From JAWKXU01 sp020446465 (GTDB lineage Bacteria > Pseudomonadota > Alphaproteobacteria > Sphingomonadales > Sphingomonadaceae): DNA of 64,000 nucleotides. The notes beneath the pieces were generated by a model that was not told the origin of the DNA, ran no database searches, and saw nothing but the letters and a program-made list of their open reading frames with translations. Within the stretch, counting starts at the first letter, position 1; each line of letters begins with the position of its first letter. The translations under genes and the position numbers were made by a program. This document shows positions 27,235 to 35,119 of this stretch, piece after piece. The stretch spans positions 248,001 through 312,000 of the forward strand of contig JAWKXU010000003.1 in the NCBI GenBank assembly GCA_041396845.1. The letters run 5' to 3'.

Positions 27235-27918
27235 GTGACAAGCACCTGCACCTGGCCATGCCCCGACTTGTCCGGCCAAACTGCGCCGGAATATGCCTTG
27301 CGCTATCTGCATCAGCGTAAAGGCTGCCTGTTGGTCATCCCGCCACTGTTCGACGAAGCCAACAAGCTACGGTATTTCCTCGGATCTGTCATGCGCCTGC
27401 TCAACCGTGCCGGGATTGGCAGCGTAATGCCGGACTTTCCCGGTGTGAACGAGAGTTTGCAGCCACTCGAAACCCAGACACTCGCTCACTGGCAGAACTG
27501 CGCCAATGCTGCGGCAACTCATTTCAGCGCAACGCATGTGCTCACAGTGCGGGCAAGTGCGATTCTTGCCCCGCCCGGCTTGTCAGGATGGCGCTATGCC
27601 CCATTGCCCGCTGCCAATGCCCTGCGAACGATGCTGCGGGCACGCGTTGTCATGTCGCGTGAGGCAGGACGAGAGGAAACCCAGTCCCGACTGGCGGAAC
27701 GGGGACGGGTCGCAGGCCTGGAACTGGCTGGCCATCATATCGGGCCGCAAATGTTTGCAGAGATGGAATCCGCCCGCCTGCCGGATAGTGGAAGGCTGGC
27801 AGACGTCGACCAGCAGACGGTCGGCGGCAGTGGGCTGTGGCTTCGGGCCGAGCCTGACCATGATCCTGCACAAGCCGAAGCACTGGCAGCGGTCCTCGCG
27901 GTGGGCATGGCGCAATGA
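27235..27918 (+). CDS. Exosortase A system-associated hydrolase 2 (alpha/beta fold, likely degenerate)
   Basis: A 227-aa protein resembling the family called hydrolase 2, exosortase A system-associated. CLLVIPPLFDEANKLRYFL matches the first strand and oxyanion region, and GIGSVMPDFPGVNESL the second. Where an alpha/beta hydrolase has its nucleophile elbow, this protein reads HVLTVRASAILAPP, with no GxSxG. So it is either an inactive partner or uses another residue. The start is GTG at 27235, 9 bp after the ACP gene. The stop overlaps the next gene by 4 bases. Confidence 0.75.
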   Translation: MTSTCTWPCPDLSGQTAPEYALRYLHQRKGCLLVIPPLFDEANKLRYFLGSVMRLLNRAGIGSVMPDFPGVNESLQPLETQTLAHWQNCANAAATHFSATHVLTVRASAILAPPGLSGWRYAPLPAANALRTMLRARVVMSREAGREETQSRLAERGRVAGLELAGHHIGPQMFAEMESARLPDSGRLADVDQQTVGGSGLWLRAEPDHDPAQAEALAAVLAVGMAQ

Positions 27919-28715
27919 CCCGCACATTCATCACCTTCGCTTGTGAAGGAAGCCAGCTTGCCGGAACGCTCGACCATGGTGACGCAGATGTCGGCCTGCT
28001 GATCGTAAGCGGCGGCAATGAACTTCGCTCCGGCGCGTTTTCAGGTATGTCCCAACTCGCCGCGCGTATTGCACATGCAGGCTTTCCCGTGTTCCGGTTT
28101 GACCGACGCGGTGTAGGTGACAGTGAAGGCGAAAACTGCGGATTTCTCCATTCCGGCCCGGACATCGCCGCTGCTGTCGAGGCATATCAAAAGCACGCAC
28201 CACACATGCGCCGCATCATCGCCTTTGGTAATTGCGATGGAGCCAGCGCGCTCGCGCTCCAATCCGGCAACGGGTTTGATGCGCTTGTCCTGTCGAACCC
28301 GTGGACAATCGAAGACGAAGACGACACCCCGCCACCAGCGGCTATCCGCGCGCGCTATGCAGAAAAACTGCGGAACCCCCGTGAACTGGGGCGCTTGCTG
28401 AAAGGGCAGGTCTCCTTCGGCAAACTCGCCCGCGGCGTCATCCACGCGATGCGCCCTGCACCGCCATCCGGCTCACTGGCCGATGCTGTGCGGGAAGGCA
28501 TTAACAGGTTCGATGGACCAGTACGCATCCTTCTGGCCGAGCGGGACCGCACAGCCCAGGTTTTCGCGGCGGGATGGGACAAGAACGATCCGCGCGTGCA
28601 ACGCTGTGCAAATGCCAGCCATGCTTACGCAGAGCCGCAATCGCGCGAATGGCTCTATACCGCGTTGATGGAATCACTCACGAATGAACAGGCTTGCCAA
28701 CTCAACGTGGGTTGA
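27915..28715 (+). CDS. Exosortase A system-associated hydrolase 1 (alpha/beta fold)
   Basis: A 266-aa alpha/beta hydrolase of the exosortase A-associated hydrolase 1 type. The oxyanion region is LLIVSGGNELRSG, the strand-helix block is FPVFRFDRRGVGDSEG, and the elbow reads FGNCDGASAL, so Cys or Asp replaces the usual Ser. A late His (NASHAYAEPQ) can complete a triad. It might release or hydrolyse a carrier-bound thioester, which is inference. The last 42 bases overlap the end of the RNA methyltransferase gene on the other strand. Confidence 0.83.
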   Translation: MTRTFITFACEGSQLAGTLDHGDADVGLLIVSGGNELRSGAFSGMSQLAARIAHAGFPVFRFDRRGVGDSEGENCGFLHSGPDIAAAVEAYQKHAPHMRRIIAFGNCDGASALALQSGNGFDALVLSNPWTIEDEDDTPPPAAIRARYAEKLRNPRELGRLLKGQVSFGKLARGVIHAMRPAPPSGSLADAVREGINRFDGPVRILLAERDRTAQVFAAGWDKNDPRVQRCANASHAYAEPQSREWLYTALMESLTNEQACQLNVG

Positions 28716-29888
28716 CCAGCGAAACTGGCCGACAGGCCGCAGCTCCGCCAGCCTATACCCCCCATCCACCAAAGCACGCGCGTCACGCGCCCAGCTTGCC
28801 GGGTTACAACTGATATAGACGATCCGCCCGACAGTGCTGTCTGCAAGCCGCTGGACCTGCGCTCTGGCACCTGCCCGCGGCGGATCGAGAAGAACGCCAT
28901 CGAACCGGCCCAGTTCTTCTCCAAGAAGGGGATTGCGAAACAAGTCCCGGTGCATGGCGTAAACCGGCAGCCCCGCGCGCGTCGCTGCCGTCTTGCAGGC
29001 AAGGTGTGCATCGCGGGACGCCTCAGCCGCCAGAACTTTCGCACCTTCCCCGCCAGCCAACGCGAATGCAAAAGTGCCAAGGCCCGAAAAGAGATCAGCA
29101 ACAGTGGCGCAGCCTTGCAGCCATGTCATTGCGGCATCGGCAAGTGCCGCTTCGCCGTCGGCAGTCGCCTGAAGAAAGGCGCCGGGCGGCAGGGGCACAG
29201 AAACTCCGGCCAGTGCCACAGTCACCGGCTCAGGCTCCCACATCGCTTCAGGGCCGAAACCCTGATCCAGCGTCAGGCGCGCAAGGCCGCTGCTTCGGGC
29301 GAAATCCAGCAGGGCTTCGGTCTGCTCCAGCCCTTCGACAGTCAGCCCCTTGATCGCTGCATCGACACCCTGTTCGGCAAGTGTCAGCTCTATATCAGCG
29401 GCAAAACGCCTCTTGCGTGCTGACAGAAGCCCACGCAGCGCCTTCGCAGCGGTAAAGATGTCGGAATGCAAGACCGGGCATTCGGCAAGGTCAACGAGCC
29501 TGTGCGAGCCACTTTCGCGGAATCCGAGCAAGGCCCGTCCTCCGCCGCCGTTTACAGAATGAAGTGTCGCCCGCCGCCTGCTATACGATGGAGACAGGTG
29601 CGCCGCCGCAACCGTGCCAACCGCCAGCCCCTGCCCTTCGGCTGCATGAACCACGCGATCGGTTACAAACGCAGCAAGTGCGGCATCGTCGCAATGCTGG
29701 AGCTGACACCCTCCGCACTTGCCAAAATGACGGCACGGCGGATCAACATGGTGAGGCCCCGGCGTAATGCTGCCATCGCTGGCCACCTTGTCGCCCGGTG
29801 CCGTGCCCGGCACATGCCGCCCATCCACCGTGAGGCCATCGCCACGCGCTGCGATGCGGACAATTTCGGTCGACTCGCTCACAGGCAA
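28674..29888 (-). CDS. RNA (uracil-5-)methyltransferase, TrmA/RlmC/RlmD family
   Basis: A 404-aa class I methyltransferase for 5-methyluridine. The [4Fe-4S] ligands are in CRHFGKCGGCQLQHC with the fourth Cys in ECPVL. The SAM site has VADLFSGLGTFAFALA. The catalytic nucleophile Cys is in VYISCNPASWARD, and the Asp motif is LLDPPRAG. The TRAM domain at the N-terminus is short. Whether it modifies 23S rRNA or tRNA cannot be decided from sequence. It overlaps the downstream-facing hydrolase gene by 42 bases at its 3' end and the NAD(P)HX gene by 10 at its start. Confidence 0.92.
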   Translation of the reverse strand: MPVSESTEIVRIAARGDGLTVDGRHVPGTAPGDKVASDGSITPGPHHVDPPCRHFGKCGGCQLQHCDDAALAAFVTDRVVHAAEGQGLAVGTVAAAHLSPSYSRRRATLHSVNGGGGRALLGFRESGSHRLVDLAECPVLHSDIFTAAKALRGLLSARKRRFAADIELTLAEQGVDAAIKGLTVEGLEQTEALLDFARSSGLARLTLDQGFGPEAMWEPEPVTVALAGVSVPLPPGAFLQATADGEAALADAAMTWLQGCATVADLFSGLGTFAFALAGGEGAKVLAAEASRDAHLACKTAATRAGLPVYAMHRDLFRNPLLGEELGRFDGVLLDPPRAGARAQVQRLADSTVGRIVYISCNPASWARDARALVDGGYRLAELRPVGQFRWSTHVELASLFIRE

Positions 29889-31282
29889 TCGGCAAACGCT
29901 TGCGAAACCTGTGCTGCCAACTCACTGGCCGTAAAGGCAGGGCCGGCAATTCGCGCCGCTTCGCCATGGAGCCATAGCGCCGCGCGGGCCGCGTCGAGAC
30001 TATCCGCCCCCGTAGCAAGCCGGCTGGCAACTAGCCCGGCAAGCACATCACCCGTCCCGGCAGTGGAGAGCCAGCTTGGCGCGGGCGGAGCAATGGCGAC
30101 CCGGCCATCAGGCGTTGCAACCAGCGTATCCGGGCCTTTGGCAACCACTGTCATCCCTGTCGCCGCAGCGAGCGCACTGGCCATGTCGAGCTTCCCGGCC
30201 TGATCAATGCCGAATGTTTCGCCCAGACGCTCCAGTTCACCTTCATGCGGTGTGGCTATGACAGGCGCGCTGCGACCTTCCAGCATATCCGGGCGTAGCA
30301 ACACCAGCGCATCCGCATCGAGAACTGTTGAACAATCACGAGCGAGCACTGCACGCAAGCGCGCCCGACCATTGGCTGAACGCCCCAGCCCCGGCCCGAC
30401 CAGAACCGCACTGATCCGCGGATCATCCAGCGCAATATCAAGTGGCTGCGTATCCGTAACCAGATCGGCATCGGCGGCGAATGCCCCATCGGCAAGCAAT
30501 TTGACGTAACCCGCCCCGCCCCGCGCTGCTGCCAGGGCCGCAAGCCGCGCCGCGCCGGGCATTTGCCCTGCCACGACTGCCAGAAGCCCGCGCCGATACT
30601 TGTGTGCATCGCGCTCAGGCGCAGAAAGGCGCGGGCGCGTGATCAGCTTTGCGGCGCCGTCCAGACCCTCAACGCCGACCGAAACACGCCTGCACACGCC
30701 AACTTGCGCCATTGCCGGCATAAGCCAGTGTGCAAACTTCCATGCGCCAAGCGCCACGGTAAGGTCGTATGACGGCAGCCCCGGGTTTAGCGGACGCGCC
30801 GAATCAGCGTCAATGCCGCTTGGAAGATCGATTGCGATTCGCTGACTATGGCTGGCAGCCGTTTCACACAACAGAGCGTGCGCCTCCGCGTCCAGCGGGC
30901 GGACAAGGCCGCTGCCGAACAGACAATCGACCATGATCGCCCCGTCAGGCCGGGCATCCCCCGCAAGGATTTCACCTTTGAAAAGCTGCCGCGCATTTCC
31001 TGCTGCTTCGGTGCGCGGATCACACAAAGCGACAACCGCTACCGGCAACCCACGTTCGCGCAGAGTTTCAGCAATTACATAACCATCGCCGCCATTGTTA
31101 CCAGGCCCACAGAGCACAGTAACCGGTCGGCCACCAGCGATCCGCCAGACCCATTCTGCCGCGCCTTGCCCTGCCTTTTGCATCAGGCTGTCAACCGTTT
31201 CGCCAGAATCGATCAGCGCCTGCTCTGCCGCGCGCATCTGGGCGACCGTGAGAATTTGTCTAGTTGCGTCCGGTGTTGGCAT
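29879..31282 (-). CDS. nnr: Bifunctional NAD(P)H-hydrate epimerase / ADP-dependent dehydratase
   Basis: A 467-aa repair enzyme that restores hydrated NAD(P)H. The N-terminal YjeF_N epimerase domain (about 1-215) has LCGPGNNGGDGYVIA and VDCLFGSGL. The C-terminal ribokinase-like dehydratase has GPGLGRSANGR, VLDADAL, ATPHEGELERL and the STAGTGDVLAGL anion hole. The ATG at 31282 (MPTPDATRQI) gives the normal N-terminus; 28 residues in the longer frame lie inside the lipoprotein gene. It overlaps that gene by 23 bases. Confidence 0.94.
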   Translation of the reverse strand: MPTPDATRQILTVAQMRAAEQALIDSGETVDSLMQKAGQGAAEWVWRIAGGRPVTVLCGPGNNGGDGYVIAETLRERGLPVAVVALCDPRTEAAGNARQLFKGEILAGDARPDGAIMVDCLFGSGLVRPLDAEAHALLCETAASHSQRIAIDLPSGIDADSARPLNPGLPSYDLTVALGAWKFAHWLMPAMAQVGVCRRVSVGVEGLDGAAKLITRPRLSAPERDAHKYRRGLLAVVAGQMPGAARLAALAAARGGAGYVKLLADGAFAADADLVTDTQPLDIALDDPRISAVLVGPGLGRSANGRARLRAVLARDCSTVLDADALVLLRPDMLEGRSAPVIATPHEGELERLGETFGIDQAGKLDMASALAAATGMTVVAKGPDTLVATPDGRVAIAPPAPSWLSTAGTGDVLAGLVASRLATGADSLDAARAALWLHGEAARIAGPAFTASELAAQVSQAFADCL

Positions 31283-31646
31283 CGCTCTCACCTTTGTTGT
31301 CTTGCTCGAGGTTTGGCAGATCAAGGCGGTAGCGGTCGCCCGCAATCTCCAGATCGACAAGGCCATCGGTACGTTTCGTTATCCGCACAGGGTCGGCGCC
31401 ATCTGCCGTGATCATGCCATGTTCACCATCAAGCAGAAACCGCCGGAAAGTGCCATTGGGATGGCGAATTGTCAGAGTATTCCCGTTACGGTCCAGCGTG
31501 CAATCGGGCGCATATATACGCACACCGTCAGGCGCACACATAACCGTGAGCGCGCCCGCACCTGCCTGCCCTTGTGTTTCCTTGGGGGCTGCATCGGGCG
31601 AACACGCAGTGAGCACGATCAGGGCCGCCGAGACGCCAACCCGCAT
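31260..31646 (-). CDS. Hypothetical lipoprotein
   Basis: A 128-aa protein with a lipoprotein signal peptide (residues 1-16, lipobox LTAC). The remaining chain has two cysteines (VMCAPDG and PDCTL), probably joined in a disulfide, and a strand-rich C-terminal part with many charged residues. I do not recognise a domain. The ATG at 31646 gives the better signal peptide; a TTG three codons upstream is possible. It sits 14 bp after ilvD and before the NAD(P)HX repair gene on the same strand. Confidence 0.75.
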   Translation of the reverse strand: MRVGVSAALIVLTACSPDAAPKETQGQAGAGALTVMCAPDGVRIYAPDCTLDRNGNTLTIRHPNGTFRRFLLDGEHGMITADGADPVRITKRTDGLVDLEIAGDRYRLDLPNLEQDNKGESDANTGRN

Positions 31647-31660
31647 GACGGCCAAGGATT

Positions 31661-33517
31661 TCAGCCCCGCTTAAGCTGCGAGACATCCCGCACCGCGCCG
31701 CGCGCCGCGCTGGTCGTCATCGCCGCATAGGCTTGCAACGCGACGGAAACCTGCCGTTTGCGCGGCTTTTCCGGTTGCCATGCGCCATCCCCGCGCGCTT
31801 CCATTTCTGCGCGGCGGGCCGCCATTTCTTCATCGCTTACGGCAAGATTGATGGAACGGTTGGGAATATCGATTTCGATCGTATCACCGTCCTTCACCAG
31901 CCCGATAGCGCCGCCTTCCGCAGCTTCGGGTGAAGCATGGCCAATAGAAAGGCCCGATGTACCGCCCGAAAAGCGCCCGTCAGTGATGAGAGCACAAGCT
32001 GCCCCCAGCCCCTTCGACTTGAGGTAGCTCGTGGGATAAAGCATTTCCTGCATACCCGGCCCACCACGGGGGCCTTCGTAGCGGATGACGACAACATCGC
32101 CTGCTTCGACCTGTCCCGTCAGGATCGCCGTGACCGCAGCATCCTGACTTTCATAAACCTTTGCCCTACCCGTGAACTTCAGGATGGAATCGTCCACGCC
32201 AGCAGTCTTCACGATGCACCCGTCGCGCGCGATATTACCGAACAGCACGGCCAATCCGCCATCCTTGCTGAAGGCGTGATCGGCCGACCGGATGACACCA
32301 CTTTCCCGGTCAAGGTCCAGCGCATCCCAGCGACGCGCCTGACTGAAGGCCGTCTGCGTCGGCACACCGCCCGGCGCCGCGCGATAAAACTCCTGCACTT
32401 CGGGCGCATTCGTGCGGCTTACGTCCCAGGTGTTGAGCGCATCGGCCATTGTCGGGCTATGGACAGTCGGCACGTCGGAGTGGAGCAGCCCTGCGCGGTC
32501 CAACTGGCCCAGAATAGCCATGATCCCGCCCGCGCGGTGAACATCTTCCATGTGCACATCAGCCTTGGCCGGGGCGACCTTTGACAGCACCGGCACCCGG
32601 CGGGAAAGGCGGTCAATATCGGCCATCGTGAAATCGACGCCTGCCTCATGCGCGGCAGCGAGCAGGTGCAACACCGTATTGGTCGATCCGCCCATGGCGA
32701 TATCAAGGCTCATCGCGTTCTCGAACGCTTCGAAACTTGCGATAGAGCGCGGCAGAACAGTAACATCGTCCTGTTCGTAATAACGGCTGCACAAATCAAC
32801 GATCATGCGCCCAGCGCGGCGAAACAGAGCCTCCCGGTCGGCATGGGTGGCCAGCATCGAACCATTGCCCGCCAACGCCAGGCCCAGTGCTTCGGCAAGG
32901 CAGTTCATCGAATTGGCGGTGAACATGCCGGAACACGATCCGCATGTGGGGCAAGCCGACCGCTCGATCGTCGCGACTTCCTCGTCCGTATAGCTTTCGT
33001 CAGCCGCAGCCACCATCGCATCGACCAGATCGAGCGCGTGTTCTTTATCCTTCAGGATGACCTTGCCGGCTTCCATCGGCCCGCCGGAGACGAAAATCAC
33101 GGGGATGTTGATCCGCAATGCAGCCATCAACATGCCCGGCGTGATCTTGTCGCAGTTGGATATGCACACCATCGCGTCCGCGCAGTGGGCATTGACCATG
33201 TATTCAACGCTATCGGCAATCAGATCGCGGCTGGGCAGGGAATAGAGCATCCCGTCGTGGCCCATGGCGATGCCATCATCCACCGCTATCGTGTTGAACT
33301 CTTTCGCAACGCCGCCTGCAGCCGCGATTTCGCCTGCGACCAGTTGGCCGATGTCTTTCAGGTGAACGTGGCCCGGCACGAACTGCGTGAAAGAATTAAC
33401 GACAGCGATGATCGGCTTGCCAAAATCGCCATCCTTCATCCCCGTTGCGCGCCAGAGGCCGCGTGCGCCTGCCATGTTGCGGCCATGGGTCGATGTGCGG
33501 GAACGATAGGCAGGCAT
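31661..33517 (-). CDS. ilvD: Dihydroxy-acid dehydratase
   Basis: A 618-aa Fe-S enzyme of branched-chain amino acid and pantothenate synthesis, converting 2,3-dihydroxy acids to 2-keto acids. Cluster ligands lie in CISNCDKITPGM and CPTCGSCSGMFT; the latter is diagnostic for the ilvD/edd family. The late FSGGTSGLSIGHASPEA block is present, as is the GGSTNTVLH segment. Length is typical for the E. coli-like form. The ATG at 33517 begins MPAYRSRTSTHGR, the usual N-terminus. Confidence 0.97.
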   Translation of the reverse strand: MPAYRSRTSTHGRNMAGARGLWRATGMKDGDFGKPIIAVVNSFTQFVPGHVHLKDIGQLVAGEIAAAGGVAKEFNTIAVDDGIAMGHDGMLYSLPSRDLIADSVEYMVNAHCADAMVCISNCDKITPGMLMAALRINIPVIFVSGGPMEAGKVILKDKEHALDLVDAMVAAADESYTDEEVATIERSACPTCGSCSGMFTANSMNCLAEALGLALAGNGSMLATHADREALFRRAGRMIVDLCSRYYEQDDVTVLPRSIASFEAFENAMSLDIAMGGSTNTVLHLLAAAHEAGVDFTMADIDRLSRRVPVLSKVAPAKADVHMEDVHRAGGIMAILGQLDRAGLLHSDVPTVHSPTMADALNTWDVSRTNAPEVQEFYRAAPGGVPTQTAFSQARRWDALDLDRESGVIRSADHAFSKDGGLAVLFGNIARDGCIVKTAGVDDSILKFTGRAKVYESQDAAVTAILTGQVEAGDVVVIRYEGPRGGPGMQEMLYPTSYLKSKGLGAACALITDGRFSGGTSGLSIGHASPEAAEGGAIGLVKDGDTIEIDIPNRSINLAVSDEEMAARRAEMEARGDGAWQPEKPRKRQVSVALQAYAAMTTSAARGAVRDVSQLKRG

Positions 33518-33575
33518 GGGAAAATTCCAGTCAGCAGTAAAAAGAAAGCGATATGTGACGAGGGATATATGCGCC

Positions 33576-34301
33576 CTATTCAGCGATTTCCAGCGCCACT
33601 TTGTTGCAGATGCGATGCAGGCGCTCCGCCCATTCTGCCTGCCCCGTTGGGGTGGAGATCAGATCCTGGCGTATCTCAAGATAGAGATAGGGGCGCCCTT
33701 CGTTCTCGACATGGCGTTCAATCGCAGCGTTATAGACTTTCCCCGAATAGGGAAGCTGGTCGCCAACCACCAGTCCATCCGCCTCCAGCAAAGGCATGGC
33801 CGCCCGCGCGCCGCGCTCATCGCGATCATAAAGAACGCCGCAATGCCATGGACGCGGATCGTCCGGCGCGCTTGAAAGGCATGGCGTGTAGCTATGCAGA
33901 ATAAGAACCAGTGACGGCGGCGCTTCTTCCAGTAATTGGGTAATCCGGGCATGAAACGGTCTGTAAATACGGGTGAGCCGATCTTCACGGTCAATCCCCC
34001 GATTACCGGGGATTGCCTGCCCATCGCTTTTTTCAGGAATGACCGCGGGATCATCCTCGCGCCGATTCGTGTCACAGACAAGCCGACTGACATTGCCCAG
34101 CAAGGCCGCTGTCCCGTCGCGCCCAGCCATCATCTCTGCCACCCCGGCCACACCGATATCGACCGCGATATGCTGATCCATCAGCGCGGGATCGATCCCC
34201 AAATCTATATCGTCGGGGACACGATTGCTGGCATGGTCGGCAATAACCAGAATGCCACCAAAGCGCGGATTTCCGACCATCCGCCACGCTTCATGCGTCA
34301 T
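33576..34301 (-). CDS. N-formylglutamate amidohydrolase family protein
   Basis: A 241-aa protein of the FGase family. ILVIADHASNRVP has the conserved DHAS start and HIAVDIG the next metal-site region. SRLVCDTNR, RIYRPFHARI, LHSYTP and YLEIRQDLI complete the family pattern. The physiological substrate may be N-formylglutamate (histidine breakdown) or another N-acyl amino acid; no hut gene lies nearby. It overlaps ispE by 4 bases and is probably in one leftward operon with ispE and the ETF-QO gene. Confidence 0.85.
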   Translation of the reverse strand: MTHEAWRMVGNPRFGGILVIADHASNRVPDDIDLGIDPALMDQHIAVDIGVAGVAEMMAGRDGTAALLGNVSRLVCDTNRREDDPAVIPEKSDGQAIPGNRGIDREDRLTRIYRPFHARITQLLEEAPPSLVLILHSYTPCLSSAPDDPRPWHCGVLYDRDERGARAAMPLLEADGLVVGDQLPYSGKVYNAAIERHVENEGRPYLYLEIRQDLISTPTGQAEWAERLHRICNKVALEIAE

Positions 34302-35110
34302 CGCAATTTACCCGCCATTTGCCACCATGCCGGGTGGTTATGGGCAATTTCTTTTGCCGCTTCGAGCATGACGTCATGGTGACGGAACAAAGCAAAACAT
34401 GTCGCGCCTGATCCAGACATACGCACCATATGGGCGTCTGTCCGATCGAGCGCTGACAGAACCGTTCGGATCGCCGGGCACAATTGCACCGCTGTCGCTT
34501 CCAGATCGTTACGGCCAAGTTCCGCAATCATACTAACCGGCCCCGTTGGCATTGCCCCCCGGTCAACACCGTCCCACGCGCGAAACACATCGCCTGTCGC
34601 CAGCGGCAGACGTGGATTGACCAGCAGCACCGGCATTCCGGCCAGATCGCTTTCAACAGGTTCAAGCTCCGTGCCTGTTCCGCGCCCGATCGCCGTCACG
34701 CTTTCCACACATGCCGGGACATCCGCACCAAGCCTTGCTGCCCTTGCGCGCCAGTCATCAGGCAAGCCGTGGCTGCGCTCGACAAGGCGGAACACAGCCC
34801 CCGCATCGGCCGAGCCACCACCCAGCCCCGCGGCGACTGGCAGGCGTTTATCCAGCGTGATCGCCATGCCATCGGCGCGCGGCAATACACCAAGCGCTTT
34901 ACTGACTATATTATCAAATGGGTCAGAAAGTTGATCAGCAAACTCACCATGAGTTATGAGCCTGTCTTCCACAGCCTCATCGGCCGTCAGAACATCACCC
35001 TGATCGACAAAGGCAAACAGCGTTTCCAGTTCATGATAGCCATCCTCGCGCCGCCGGCGGACATGCAGCGCGAGGTTTATCTTGGCATAGGCTGTTTCGG
35101 TGAAGGCCAA
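34298..35110 (-). CDS. ispE: 4-diphosphocytidyl-2-C-methyl-D-erythritol kinase
   Basis: A 270-aa GHMP kinase of the MEP isoprenoid pathway. AYAKINLALHV is the conserved N-terminus with the catalytic Lys region, LPVAAGLGGGSADAGAV is the GHMP ATP loop, and SGSGATCFAL near the end is the third motif. The isoprenoid supply serves ubiquinone, undecaprenyl phosphate for wall and exopolysaccharide, and carotenoids. The gene starts 9 bp after the ETF-QO stop. Confidence 0.95.
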   Translation of the reverse strand: MAFTETAYAKINLALHVRRRREDGYHELETLFAFVDQGDVLTADEAVEDRLITHGEFADQLSDPFDNIVSKALGVLPRADGMAITLDKRLPVAAGLGGGSADAGAVFRLVERSHGLPDDWRARAARLGADVPACVESVTAIGRGTGTELEPVESDLAGMPVLLVNPRLPLATGDVFRAWDGVDRGAMPTGPVSMIAELGRNDLEATAVQLCPAIRTVLSALDRTDAHMVRMSGSGATCFALFRHHDVMLEAAKEIAHNHPAWWQMAGKLR

Positions 35111-35119
35111 GCAGGCTCC

